Made by a program: the position numbers and the translations under genes. Below are positions 1-8,036 of a stretch of DNA of 64,000 nucleotides, one piece after another; the stretch's first letter is position 1; every line of letters begins with the position of its first letter. A model generated the notes under the pieces. That model was not told the DNA's origin and ran no database searches. It saw only the letters and a list, made by a program, of their open reading frames with translations. Source of the stretch: Streptomyces paradoxus (GTDB lineage Bacteria > Actinomycetota > Actinomycetes > Streptomycetales > Streptomycetaceae); NCBI RefSeq assembly GCF_014202475.1, contig NZ_JACHGV010000003.1, positions 838,454 to 902,453 of the forward strand, given 5' to 3'.

Positions 1-120
1 GGGGCGATGATCCAGGGCATGTCACAACAGGCACGCGACGGGGCGAGCCGGGAGGAACTGGAGGCGGTCGCGGAAATTGCCCTGTCCATCTGGCCCCGCA
101 CAGGAACCCACACGGGTTAG
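1..120 (+). CDS. TetR/AcrR-type regulator, C-terminal end (partial)
   Basis: The window opens inside a reading frame that runs to a TAG at 118-120 and encodes about 39 residues (…MIQGMSQQARDGASREELEA…IALSIWP…). The alternation of small, acidic and hydrophobic residues and the final aliphatic helix resemble the last helix of TetR/AcrR ligand-binding domains. The DNA-binding half lies to the left of the window, so the family call rests on a short tail. Codon bias supports real coding in this frame. Confidence 0.5.
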   Translation, partial: GAMIQGMSQQARDGASREELEAVAEIALSIWPRTGTHTG

Positions 121-200
121 GCTGCCTGCTGGACGCCGGAGCGTCCGACGTGTCGCAGAAATGACAACAACGAACAGCCTCCCACGCATGGACACCCATA

Positions 201-216
201 AGTGGTCTAGTCCACA
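201..216. promoter_or_regulatory. DasR-responsive element (dre)-like operator
   Basis: AGTGGTCTAGTCCACA matches the published DasR consensus ACTGGTCTAGACCACT at 13 of 16 positions and keeps the central TGGTCTAG. DasR is the GntR-family repressor of N-acetylglucosamine uptake in Streptomyces. The box lies about 250 bp upstream of the histidine kinase start at 463, in the 342-bp gap after the TetR tail. In S. coelicolor the dasR/dasABC/nagB genes are close by on this side (from memory). I see nothing else definable in 121-462 apart from a TACGCT hexamer at 450-455. Confidence 0.6.
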
Positions 217-462
217 ATGCGTTACGAGAGCGCGTGTGCAACGCGCACCAGCCTCCGTCTTCCCCGCACAGGAAGGCGGACCGAGGAACCGAGGCTCTCT
301 GCCCTGACTGCCCCGGCTCCTCATCCTCGGCCGACCGGGACCGCACACCCCACGGCCGATGTTGCTCCGGGCTGCGGTGCCGGGAGGGTTGAGGGTCCCT
401 CTCAGGCGCCGCGGCCCGCGGGTGTTTCAGGGCCGTACGAACCCCCGGGTACGCTCGCACAC

Positions 463-1938
463 GTGCCCTCCATGAACGAACTCGTACGCCAGCACACCGC
501 CCTCGACGACACGGATCTCGAGTGGCTGCACCTGCTGGTCTCGGAGTGGCAGCTGCTCTCCGACCTCTCCTTCGCCGACCTGGTCCTGTGGGTCCCCACC
601 AGCGACGGCACCCGGTACGTCTCGGTCGCCCAGATGCGTCCCAACACCGGCCCGACCTCGTACCAGGACGACATGGTGGGCCATCTCGTCCCGCGCGGCC
701 GCCGGCCGATGCTCGACGCCGCCCTCGACGAGGGCCGCATCGTGCGCGAGGGCGACCCGGAGTGGCGAGAGGAGGTCCCCGTCCGGGTCGAGTCGATCCC
801 CGTACGGCGGGAGGGGCGCGTCCTCGGTGTCATCGCGCGCAACACCAACCTCCTCACCGTGCGCACCCCGAGCCGCCTGGAGCTCACCTATCTGCAGAGC
901 GCCTCCGACCTCGCGCAGATGATCGCCGCCGGGTCCTTCCCGTTCGCGAACCAGCAGCTCGACATGGACGCCTCGCCCCGGGTGGGTGACGGCCTGATCC
1001 GACTCGACGCCGACGCCATCGTCCAGTACGCCTCCCCGAACGCCCTGTCCGCCTACCACCGGCTCGGCCTCGCCTCCGACCTCGTCGGGCAGCACCTGGG
1101 CAAGACCACCGCCGAACTCGCCCCGACCCGGGGCCCGGTGGACGAGGCGCTCGCCAAGGTCGCCAGCGGCTGGGCGCCGCGCGAGTTCGAGATCGAGGCC
1201 AGTGACGGGGTCATCCAGTTCCGTGCGATTCCGCTCAAACCGAAGGGCACCCGCATCGGTTCCCTCGTCCTGCTCCGTGACGTCACCGAACTGCGCCGCC
1301 GTGAGCGTGAGTTGATCACCAAGGACGCGACGATCCGGGAGATCCACCACCGCGTCAAGAACAACCTCCAGACGGTGGCTGCGTTGCTCCGCCTGCAGGC
1401 CCGGCGGATCGAGTCCGACCGCGGGCGCGAGGCCCTCGAAGAGGCGGTGCGGCGCGTCGGATCGATTGCGATCGTGCACGAGACGCTCTCCCAGAACCTG
1501 GACGAGCGGGTGGAGTTCGACGACATCGCCGACCGTGTGCTGGCCATGGTCGCGGAGATCTCCCCGGGCAAGGTCGCAGGCCGGCGCACCGGCCGCTTCG
1601 GCATCCTCGACGCCGAGGTCGCCACGCCGCTGTCTATGGTGCTGACCGAGGTGTTGCAGAACGCGCTGGAGCACGGTTTCCGTGAGGGCGACACCGGCAC
1701 GGTCGAGGTCTCGGCGGTCCGCGGCGGCACGACCAAGGAGGCCCGACTGCTGGTCACGGTCCAGGACGACGGGGTCGGCCTGCCGGAAGGGTTCGATCCG
1801 CACACCGCCGGCAATCTCGGCCTGCAGATCGTGCGGACCCTGGTGGAGGGGGAGTTGGGCGGCACCTTCGACATGGTCCCGGCCCCGGAGCGCGGCACCC
1901 GCGTGATCCTTGACATCCCGGTGCGGTCACAGAAGTAG
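463..1938 (+). CDS. PdtaS-like sensor histidine kinase (GAF-PAS-HisKA_2-HATPase)
   Basis: This is a cytosolic sensor kinase of about 491 residues with no membrane segment. An N-terminal GAF-like domain covers roughly residues 1-165, a PAS-like domain 175-280, and the HWE/HisKA_2 dimerisation box EIHHRVKNNLQ has its phospho-acceptor at His295/296. A HATPase_c domain follows with N-box (EVLQNALEHGF) and G-box (DDGVGLPEGF). Relatives such as PdtaS phosphorylate ANTAR-type antiterminator response regulators; no such partner is adjacent. GTG at 463 is preferred because a TACGCT hexamer at 450-455 would make it leaderless; ATG at 472 is the alternative. Upstream in-frame codons are low-complexity and probably untranslated. 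Confidence 0.85.
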   Translation: MPSMNELVRQHTALDDTDLEWLHLLVSEWQLLSDLSFADLVLWVPTSDGTRYVSVAQMRPNTGPTSYQDDMVGHLVPRGRRPMLDAALDEGRIVREGDPEWREEVPVRVESIPVRREGRVLGVIARNTNLLTVRTPSRLELTYLQSASDLAQMIAAGSFPFANQQLDMDASPRVGDGLIRLDADAIVQYASPNALSAYHRLGLASDLVGQHLGKTTAELAPTRGPVDEALAKVASGWAPREFEIEASDGVIQFRAIPLKPKGTRIGSLVLLRDVTELRRRERELITKDATIREIHHRVKNNLQTVAALLRLQARRIESDRGREALEEAVRRVGSIAIVHETLSQNLDERVEFDDIADRVLAMVAEISPGKVAGRRTGRFGILDAEVATPLSMVLTEVLQNALEHGFREGDTGTVEVSAVRGGTTKEARLLVTVQDDGVGLPEGFDPHTAGNLGLQIVRTLVEGELGGTFDMVPAPERGTRVILDIPVRSQK

Positions 1939-1980
1939 CGGGGCATTCGGAATCCCGGCACAGGGGCCGGAAAAGCAATG

Positions 1981-2009
1981 AGCCCCGGGCCACCAAGTGG
2001 CCCGGGGCT
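1981..2009. terminator. Bidirectional hairpin terminator
   Basis: AGCCCCGGGCCAC (1981-1993) and GTGGCCCGGGGCT (1997-2009) form a perfect 13-bp stem with a 3-nt loop. It sits between the convergent histidine kinase and wblE genes and can serve both. There is no U-tract, as is usual in Streptomyces. Confidence 0.85.
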
Positions 2010-2127
2010 AAAGCTCGTTGCTGCTTAACTAAGCGCATCGGGGGAACTGCGCGCTGCGGCTCGGGGGCGGGAGATGCGTACTCGCTGTACGCGCCGCCAA
2101 GCTCAGGCTGTCAGCAGGGGTGGGTTG

Positions 2128-2385
2128 TCAGGCGGAGGCCTGACGAGCCCGGTTGCGGGCGGCGCGGCGCTTCATGGCACGGCGCTCGTCCTCGCTGAGA
2201 CCACCCCAGACGCCGGAGTCCTGGCCGGACTCGAGCGCCCACTGCAGACACTGCTCGATCACCGGGCAGCGACGGCAGACGGCCTTGGCTTCCTCGATCT
2301 GCAGCAGCGCAGGACCGGTGTTGCCGATGGGGAAGAAGAGCTCGGGGTCTTCCTCGCGGCAAACGGCGTTGTGACGCCAGTCCAT
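2128..2385 (-). CDS. wblE: WhiB-like iron-sulfur transcription factor WblE
   Basis: This 85-residue WhiB-family protein has the four cluster-binding cysteines (C9, C37, C40, C46; the CxxC…C pattern), the G[VI]WGG turn at about residues 58-62, and a basic C-terminal tail (RRAMKRRAARNRAR) that contacts DNA. WblE is the actinomycete orthologue of mycobacterial WhiB1. Family members bind region 4 of the principal sigma factor and sense nitric oxide or redox state through a [4Fe-4S] cluster. The start is ATG with GGAGAGG upstream. The neighbouring genes match the S. coelicolor wblE locus. Confidence 0.93.
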   Translation of the reverse strand: MDWRHNAVCREEDPELFFPIGNTGPALLQIEEAKAVCRRCPVIEQCLQWALESGQDSGVWGGLSEDERRAMKRRAARNRARQASA

Positions 2386-2428
2386 GGCTGCTACCTCTCC
2401 TTGGTATTACGTGCAGGTGCTTGTGAAT

Positions 2429-2442
2429 GTGAACGCTTTCAC
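2429..2442. promoter_or_regulatory. Palindrome in the wblE leader
   Basis: GTGAACGCTTTCAC is a near-perfect 14-bp palindrome (12 of 14 positions) located 44 bp upstream of the wblE start. Its TGAA…TTCA core resembles LacI-type operators, but the regulator is unknown. The rest of the 2386-2704 gap holds a run of eight T (around 2605) and no convincing gene, so wblE probably has a long 5' leader. Confidence 0.35.
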
Positions 2443-2704
2443 GAATCCCTCAACAAGTGAAGGGCCGACCGTCAGGTTCCCTGACGAAGGTCCTGTGAGT
2501 TGGAGAGGGGTTCTGGTGATCAGTGGAGGCCGGTCTTGCGGGCCGTCCCGATCGCCACGTAGAGACTCGCAAACCTCAGCGGCGGATACAACCCCTTCTG
2601 GAAAGTTTTTTTTGATTCTTCGGTGTCGACTAGGTCACAGCCGTACTTCCATGGGGTGGATCCTGGCCTAAACGTTCGAGTGAAAGGACTTTAGCCAGTT
2701 CTGC

Positions 2705-3673
2705 TCACACAATCACACGCAGTGCACGGCGTACGCCTGTGAACGTCACGCTTGTCCGCAGCCCCAGGTGGTCACCGTCCATCTGGAGGGGGAGCGGGAC
2801 CTTCGAATGCAAGGTGAACTCTGTCAAGTCATGCAGAGAGGTGGCGTGCTTGCCATGGGGTCCGCGCTCGGGGGACGAAGTGAGCAACTGGGTGCCATAC
2901 CGGGCAACAGCCGCGGTGGAGAGGCGGCTGAGACCGAAGAGATCGAGCCCGGTATCGAACGAGGCTTTAGGCGCCGCGTAGATCGGGCGATTCCCCAGAA
3001 ACGTCCAGGGCGAGGTGTTCGAGACTATGGACAGCACCAGATCGGTGACCGGATCCTCGCCGGCCCGCTCCAGCGTGATCGTCCCGTTGCGGCGGTTCGG
3101 TTCACCGAGGAGCTGGCGCACGACCTGGCGCACGTAAAGAGCGTGTGTGGATTTCCGGCCGCGCTCGCGATGCTGCTCCACACGACCCACCACACCGGCG
3201 TCGAAGCCGAGCCCCGAGTTGAAGGTGAACCACCGGGACGGCACCGCCTCGTCCTCCGTGCCCGGCGTGCCCGAGGTCAGCCCGAGGCCGACGGTCCGTT
3301 CGCTGCCGTCGCGCAACGCGTCCAGCAGGGCGCCGGTGGCCTCCACGGCGTCGTTGGGCAGGCCCAGGGCGCGGGCGAAGACATTGGTGGAGCCGCCCGG
3401 GACCACGGCGAGGCCGGGCAGCTGCTCCGGGGCGGGACCGGCGTGCAGCAGGCCGTTGACCACTTCGTTGACCGTGCCGTCGCCGCCGAGGGCCACCACG
3501 AGATCGATGTCGTCACTGTCCGCCGCCTGCCGGCCCAGGTCGCGCGCGTGACCGCGGTACTCGGTGGTGACCGCCTCCAGCTTCATCTCGCTGGCGAGCG
3601 CATGGATCAGTACGTCGCGTGTGCGCGCACTCGTAGTGGTTGCCGCCGGATTGACCACGAGAAGTGCACGCAT
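2705..3673 (-). CDS. Diacylglycerol/lipid kinase family protein
   Basis: This 322-residue protein has the DAGK catalytic domain. It starts VVNPAA, carries the nucleotide-binding GGDGTVNEVVNG at residues 63-74 and then PGGSTNVFARALG. The C-terminal beta-sandwich contains QMDGD, typical of YegS/DgkB kinases. Family members phosphorylate diacylglycerol or related lipids with ATP at the membrane face. ATG at 3673 is chosen because the VVNP strand follows directly; upstream in-frame codons do not look like this family. The lipid substrate cannot be told from sequence. Confidence 0.85.
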   Translation of the reverse strand: MRALLVVNPAATTTSARTRDVLIHALASEMKLEAVTTEYRGHARDLGRQAADSDDIDLVVALGGDGTVNEVVNGLLHAGPAPEQLPGLAVVPGGSTNVFARALGLPNDAVEATGALLDALRDGSERTVGLGLTSGTPGTEDEAVPSRWFTFNSGLGFDAGVVGRVEQHRERGRKSTHALYVRQVVRQLLGEPNRRNGTITLERAGEDPVTDLVLSIVSNTSPWTFLGNRPIYAAPKASFDTGLDLFGLSRLSTAAVARYGTQLLTSSPERGPHGKHATSLHDLTEFTLHSKVPLPLQMDGDHLGLRTSVTFTGVRRALRVIV

Positions 3674-3789
3674 GACTGGCAGCGTACCTACTGGGTGGTA
3701 CCGGGCCCATACCGAGGTAGGGATCAGGTAAGAGACAGGAGGTGAACGGCACCACAGGGGGCGTGTGCGACGGGGGCTACCCTTCAGGG

Positions 3790-4230
3790 GTGAGCAGTGA
3801 GCAGACCCCCACCACCGAGGAAACCACCGGCCCCCGCCCCCGGCGTCTGACGTACGCCGCGCTGCTGGCCGCACTGGAAGGGCTCGCGCTGGTCGTCGGA
3901 GGCGTCTGGATCCTCGTCCTCGGCCTCACGGGCCATCCGGACGACCGGCAGCAGGCCGTGACCGGAGGCATCACGCTGGTCGTGCTCGCGCTGCTGCCAC
4001 TGCTCGCCGCGCGCGGGCTGCTCTGCCGCCGCAGCTGGAGCCGCGGCCCGGCCGTCATCACCCAGCTCATGGCGCTGCCGGTGGCCTACAACCTGCTGCA
4101 GGCCGACAGCATGGCCATTCCGGCCGGGATCGCACTCGCCGTCGTGGCTGTGGCGTCGCTCGTCCTGCTGGTGAACCCCGAGACGACCCGGGCCCTCGGG
4201 ATCCGCGGGCCCGGCAACCTGGAGAAGTAG
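3790..4230 (+). CDS. Conserved hypothetical membrane protein, probably leaderless
   Basis: This is a 146-residue protein with a polar N-terminus (VSSEQTPTTEETTG) followed by four hydrophobic segments at about residues 25-48, 58-75, 88-105 and 108-126. No catalytic motif is visible and I do not recognise a function. GTG at 3790 has no ribosome site; instead TACCCT (3779-3784) lies where a -10 box would place the transcript start at the GTG, so translation is probably leaderless. It is divergent from the lipid kinase, and its stop is 4 bp from the sigH stop on the other strand. Confidence 0.75.
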   Translation: MSSEQTPTTEETTGPRPRRLTYAALLAALEGLALVVGGVWILVLGLTGHPDDRQQAVTGGITLVVLALLPLLAARGLLCRRSWSRGPAVITQLMALPVAYNLLQADSMAIPAGIALAVVAVASLVLLVNPETTRALGIRGPGNLEK

Positions 4231-4233
4231 CCG

Positions 4234-5391
4234 TCACTCCTCGACGAGGAGCTTCTCCCGCAGCTGAGCCAGCGTGCGCGCCAGCAGCCGGGAGACGTGC
4301 ATCTGCGAGATGCCGACCTCCTGCGCGATCTGCGACTGGGTCATGTTGCCGAAGAACCGCAGCAGCAGGATCCGCTTCTCACGCGGTGGGAGATCCTCCA
4401 GCAGCGGCTTGAGGGACTCCCGGTACTCCACGCCCTCCAGCGCCTCGTCCTCCGCGCCCAGGGTGTCCGCTACCGCCGGGGACTCGTCGTCGGTGTCGGG
4501 GACGTCCAGGGACAGCGTGGAGTACGCGTTGGCGGACTCCAGACCCTCCAGGACCTCCTCCTCCGAGATCGCCAGCTTCTCCGCGAGCTCATGGACCGTG
4601 GGGGAGCGGCCGTGCAGCTGCGAGAGCTCGGCCGTGGCCGTGGTCAGCGCCAGGCGCAGCTCCTGCAGCCGGCGCGGGACGCGCACCGCCCAGCCCTTGT
4701 CGCGGAAGTGCCGCTTGATCTCGCCGACGACCGTCGGGGTCGCGTACGTCGAGAACTCCACGCCGCGGTCCGGGTCGAATCGGTCGACCGACTTGATGAG
4801 GCCGATGGTGGCGACCTGGGTGAGGTCGTCCAGCGGCTCGCCCCGGTTGCGGAAGCGGCGTGCGAGATGCTCCACCAGCGGCAGATGCATCCGGACCAGC
4901 TGGTTGCGCAGCTCCGCGTACTCGGGGCTGCCGCTGCTCAGGGTGCGCAGTTTGAGGAACATCTCGCGCGCACCGCTGCGATCCGGAGAGCCGTGCTGCG
5001 CACCTGACGCGTGGTGTGCGCGCGGCGCCTGATCCTCGGAGTCTCGCTCGTGCTCGTTCATCGTCCCGCCCGTCGCCCTTCCCCGAGCCCTCGCCTCCTC
5101 CGCCACTCTCGACTCCTCGCGAGTGGGGGGACCCCCCTGGGCCGGGGATGCGGTGATCCCCCCGCCCGGAGGCGCGCTCCGTACGGCACCGTCCCGGTCC
5201 GGCCGCCCGCCGCCCGGGAGGACGGCCCCCGTGGAGTCGTCCTCGGGATGCGGGCGGGCCTGCTCGGGGATGCCGTCGATGCCGTCCGCCATGCGCCGGG
5301 CACCGCTCGGGCCGCTGGTGCCCGTGCCCCCGGCCGGCAGCTCTCGTGTGCCGCGCTCTTCGTCCCGCACCGGCCCGTCCTCGCTCCTCAC
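4234..5391 (-). CDS. sigH: Stress-response sigma factor SigH (SigB/SigF family), with alternative starts
   Basis: The conserved core (from about MFLKLRTLSSGSPEY onward) has sigma regions 2 (YATPTVVGEIKRHFRD), 3 and 4 (SQIAQEVGISQMHVSRLL) of SigB/SigF-type factors. GTG at 5391 overlaps the ushX stop in GTGA (5388-5391), indicating translational coupling and a product of about 385 residues. A second in-frame GTG is at 5370, and ATG at 5061 gives a 275-residue form. S. coelicolor SigH is known to occur as several isoforms from alternative starts and processing. The extension is low-complexity Gly/Pro/Arg-rich and contains a palindromic repeat. In the family it controls osmotic stress response and sporulation septation. 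Confidence 0.88.
   Translation of the reverse strand: MRSEDGPVRDEERGTRELPAGGTGTSGPSGARRMADGIDGIPEQARPHPEDDSTGAVLPGGGRPDRDGAVRSAPPGGGITASPAQGGPPTREESRVAEEARARGRATGGTMNEHERDSEDQAPRAHHASGAQHGSPDRSGAREMFLKLRTLSSGSPEYAELRNQLVRMHLPLVEHLARRFRNRGEPLDDLTQVATIGLIKSVDRFDPDRGVEFSTYATPTVVGEIKRHFRDKGWAVRVPRRLQELRLALTTATAELSQLHGRSPTVHELAEKLAISEEEVLEGLESANAYSTLSLDVPDTDDESPAVADTLGAEDEALEGVEYRESLKPLLEDLPPREKRILLLRFFGNMTQSQIAQEVGISQMHVSRLLARTLAQLREKLLVEE
5125..5167. repeat. GC-palindromic repeat inside the sigH N-terminal extension
   Basis: GGGGGGACCCCCC (5125-5137) is followed by GGGCCGGGGAT and, after 6 nt, ATCCCCCCGCCC, giving nested inverted repeats. The TGGGGGGACCCCC core is shared with the repeat that breaks the methyltransferase gene at 19461-19498, in opposite orientation. 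Here it is read through in frame and encodes a Pro/Gly stretch of long SigH (PPGGGITASPAQGGPPT). Confidence 0.6.
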
Positions 5392-5801
5392 GCCGGCCCG
5401 GGTCCCGCGCCGCGCTGTTTGTAGAGGCTGATCGAAACGGTTTTGTCCTTGTCCACGGCCGAGGAGACCTTGCCCGCGAGAGCGGACAGGACCGTCCAGG
5501 CGAAGGTGTCCCGCGACGGGGCATGGCCATCCGTGGTGGGTGCCGAGACGGTGACCTCGAGCGAGTCGTCGACGAGGCGGAAGACACAGCTGAGCACCGA
5601 GCCGGGCACGGCCTGCTGAAGCAGGATCGCGCAGGCCTCGTCGACCGCGATGCGCAAATCCTCGATCTCGTCGAGGGTGAAGTCCAAACGGGCCGCGAGA
5701 CCGGCCGTGGCCGTACGCAGCACCGACAGGTAGGCACCCGCGGCCGGCAGCCGGACTTCCACGAAGTCCTGGGTCGCGGGCTCGCCTGCGATCTGGGACA
5801 C
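5388..5801 (-). CDS. ushX: Anti-sigma factor of SigH (RsbW-like ATPase)
   Basis: This is a GHKL/HATPase anti-sigma factor of 137 residues. The N-box region ED-LRIAVDEACAILLQ (about residues 46-63) carries the Glu/Ala pattern of RsbW/SpoIIAB proteins. In S. coelicolor UshX (also called PrsH/RshA) binds and inhibits SigH. GTG at 5801 is preferred because GGAGGTG sits 5 nt before it; ATG at 5813 precedes that ribosome site and is less likely. The stop overlaps the long sigH start by four bases. No anti-anti-sigma gene is adjacent. Confidence 0.87.
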   Translation of the reverse strand: MSQIAGEPATQDFVEVRLPAAGAYLSVLRTATAGLAARLDFTLDEIEDLRIAVDEACAILLQQAVPGSVLSCVFRLVDDSLEVTVSAPTTDGHAPSRDTFAWTVLSALAGKVSSAVDKDKTVSISLYKQRGAGPGPA

Positions 5802-6011
5802 CCTCACCTCCATGGTGGTACAAGCGTTTCAGGGCCGAGGGTCGCCCCCCGGGGTAACGCGATACGTGGTTCAGCGGTGACGCTATCGCGCTCTTGACGG
5901 TCCTGTCCCCGGGACCCCAACCCCTTGTCGTCACTCACAGTAAACCTGTGGATACGCTCCGTGTCTAGGGGTTGGGCGGGCCCAAAAGGGAAGAGCGCGC
6001 GCCGGGTTGAC

Positions 6012-6036
6012 GTACCCAGACGTCAGACGGTCGAAC
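6012..6036 (-). promoter_or_regulatory. Sigma-H/sigma-B type promoter upstream of ushX-sigH
   Basis: On the minus strand GTTC (6033-6036) is followed after 15 nt by GGGTAC (6012-6017). This matches the GTTT/C-N14-16-GGGTAY consensus of SigB-family promoters. It would drive ushX-sigH with a leader of about 200 nt and implies positive autoregulation, as reported for sigHp2 in S. coelicolor. Confidence 0.65.
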
Positions 6037-6061
6037 CGTCCGGCGCCGGGGTCCTGTCGCG

Positions 6062-6322
6062 TCACACCAGGACGTGGTCGACGAAGCACCAACGCCAGGT
6101 CTCCCCAGGCTCGTGGGTCCGCATCACGGGGTGACCGGACTCCTTATGATGCTCCGCCGCGTGCCGTCCCGGCGAGGAGTCGCAGCAGCCGACGTGACCG
6201 CAGCTGAGGCACAGCCGTAGTTGCACCGGATCCATGCCCTCCGCCAAGCACTCCGGACACGTCTCGCTGAGCGGGCCGGGTTCGGGGTGCGGCAGCGCGT
6301 CGGCGTGCGTGCACTGTTTCAT
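6062..6322 (-). CDS. UBP-type zinc finger protein
   Basis: This 86-residue protein is essentially one ZnF-UBP domain: CTHAD at the start, CPEC, LRLCLSCGHVGCCDSS, then HAAEHHKESGHPV. These are the Cys/His ligand sets of the fold that binds ubiquitin C-termini in eukaryotes. Its bacterial role is unknown. ATG at 6322 gives the expected domain start; longer in-frame codons are Arg/Pro-rich. It lies upstream of ushX-sigH and divergent from the antiporter gene. Confidence 0.82.
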   Translation of the reverse strand: MKQCTHADALPHPEPGPLSETCPECLAEGMDPVQLRLCLSCGHVGCCDSSPGRHAAEHHKESGHPVMRTHEPGETWRWCFVDHVLV

Positions 6323-6384
6323 GATTGCCAGGTTACGACGGTCGGGCGGAAGACCGCGTCGAAAAATGAGGGCGGGCGAGAACG

Positions 6385-7983
6385 ATGGACGTGATGCCAC
6401 TGCTGCTGCTCGTGGCGGGGAGTGCCGCGATCGCCGCGGCCGCGCGGCGTACCCCGGTGCCGGCGCCGCTGCTGCTGGTGGCCGTGGGACTGGCGGTCAG
6501 CTACGTCCCGGGGGTGCCCGACTACACGCTCGACCCGCACATCGTCCTGCCGCTCATCCTGCCCCCGCTGCTGCACACCGCCGCCACCGACAGCTCCTAC
6601 CTCGACCTGCGGGCGCAGCTGCGGCCCGTCGCGATGCTGTCCGTCGGGTACGTGCTGTTCGCGACCTTCGTGGTCGGCTGGGCCCTGTACGTGATCGTGC
6701 CGGACATGCCGCTGACCGCGGCCCTGGTCTTCGGCGCGGTGGTGGCACCCCCGGACGCGGTCGCGGCGACGGCGGTGGCCCGGCGGGTCGGACTGCCGTC
6801 GCGGATCACCACGATCCTCCAGGGCGAGTCCCTGCTGAACGACGCGACCGCGATCACCGCCTACCGGGTGGCCCTGGCCGCCGCCGTCGGCGAGGGCGCG
6901 ACCTGGGCCGGGGGCATCGGCGAGTTCCTGCTCGCGGCGATCGGCGGCGTCGTGGTCGGCCTGCTGCTGATGGCGCCGATCCACTGGCTGCGCACGCACG
7001 TGAAGGAGGCGCTGCTGCAGAACACGCTCTCCCTGCTGATCCCCTTCGTCGCGTACGCCGTCGCCGAGCAGGTGCACGCCTCCGGCGTCCTCGCGGTCGT
7101 GGTCGTGGCGCTCTATCTGGGGCACCGCGCGTGGGAGGTCGATTTCGCCACGCGTCTGCAGGAGGAGGCGGTCTGGAAGATGGTCGCCTTCGTCCTGGAG
7201 TCGGCGGTGTTCGCGCTGATCGGACTGCAGCTCCCGGTGGTCCTGAAGGGCCTCGGGGAGTACGAGGGCGTCGAAGCCGCCTGGTACGCGGTCGCCGTCT
7301 TCCTGGTCGTCGTCGCGGCCCGGTTCGTCTGGGTGTACCCCGCAACCTTCCTGCCGCGGCTGCTGTCGGCCCGGGTGCGGGAACGGGAGCCGAACCCGAG
7401 CTGGAAGGGACCGTTCGTCATCGCGTGGGCCGGGATGCGGGGCGTGGTCTCGCTGGCCATCGCCTTCTCGATCCCGCTCACCATGCACGGCGGCGAGGAG
7501 CCCTTCCCGCAGCGCAACCTCATCCTCTTCCTGACCTTCACGACGGTCATCGGGACCCTGGTCGTGCAGGGCCTTACGCTGCCCCCGCTGATCCGGCTGC
7601 TGAAATTCCCCGGGCGGGACGCCCAGACCGAGACGCTCGCCGAGGCCAACGCCCAGGCGCAGGCCTCCCGGGCCGCCGAACGGCGCCTGGACGAGCTTCT
7701 CACCGACGAGCGCAACGCCCTGCCCGCCCCGCTCGCCGACCGGCTGCGCATCGTCCTGGAGCGCCGCCGCAACGCCGTCTGGGAGCGGCTCGGGCAGGCC
7801 AACCCGATCACCGGCGAGTCCGTCGACGACACCTACCGGCGGCTGTCGCGGGAGATGATCAGCGCCGAGCGCGAGGTGTTCGTCAGGCTCCGGGACGGCC
7901 GCTACATCGACGACGAGATGCTGCGGACCCTGCTGCGCAGGCTGGACCTGGAGGAGGCGGCCGCCTTCCGGGAAGCCGCGTGA
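6385..7983 (+). CDS. CPA1-family Na+/H+ antiporter
   Basis: This 532-residue membrane protein has about 12 hydrophobic segments. The motif GAVVAPPDAVAATAV (about residues 114-128) and GESLLNDATAIT contain the acidic residues of NhaP/NHE exchangers. The C-terminal ~130 residues are soluble and charged (coiled-coil like, EANAQAQASRAAERRLDELL), as in regulatory tails of this family. It is predicted to exchange cytosolic Na+ or K+ for protons. The ATG at 6385 leads directly into the first membrane segment. The ion preference is not evident. Confidence 0.88.
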   Translation: MDVMPLLLLVAGSAAIAAAARRTPVPAPLLLVAVGLAVSYVPGVPDYTLDPHIVLPLILPPLLHTAATDSSYLDLRAQLRPVAMLSVGYVLFATFVVGWALYVIVPDMPLTAALVFGAVVAPPDAVAATAVARRVGLPSRITTILQGESLLNDATAITAYRVALAAAVGEGATWAGGIGEFLLAAIGGVVVGLLLMAPIHWLRTHVKEALLQNTLSLLIPFVAYAVAEQVHASGVLAVVVVALYLGHRAWEVDFATRLQEEAVWKMVAFVLESAVFALIGLQLPVVLKGLGEYEGVEAAWYAVAVFLVVVAARFVWVYPATFLPRLLSARVREREPNPSWKGPFVIAWAGMRGVVSLAIAFSIPLTMHGGEEPFPQRNLILFLTFTTVIGTLVVQGLTLPPLIRLLKFPGRDAQTETLAEANAQAQASRAAERRLDELLTDERNALPAPLADRLRIVLERRRNAVWERLGQANPITGESVDDTYRRLSREMISAEREVFVRLRDGRYIDDEMLRTLLRRLDLEEAAAFREAA

Positions 7984-7992
7984 CCGGCTCGG

Positions 7993-8036
7993 AGGAGACG
8001 GAGCGACACCTCAGAGGAGACGGAGCGACACCTCAG
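7993..8036. repeat. Two tandem copies of a 22-bp repeat
   Basis: Positions 7993-8014 and 8015-8036 are identical 22-mers containing GGAGCGACACCTCAG. They fill the gap between the convergent antiporter and desaminase genes; the last bases reach into the 3' end of the latter. Confidence 0.85.

Noticed and set aside
427..1803. Long open frame on the minus strand opposite the PdtaS-like kinase
   Set aside because: It is a high-GC shadow frame; amino-acid composition is Gly/Arg/Val/Asp-rich with no domain, and the plus-strand frame has clear kinase motifs.
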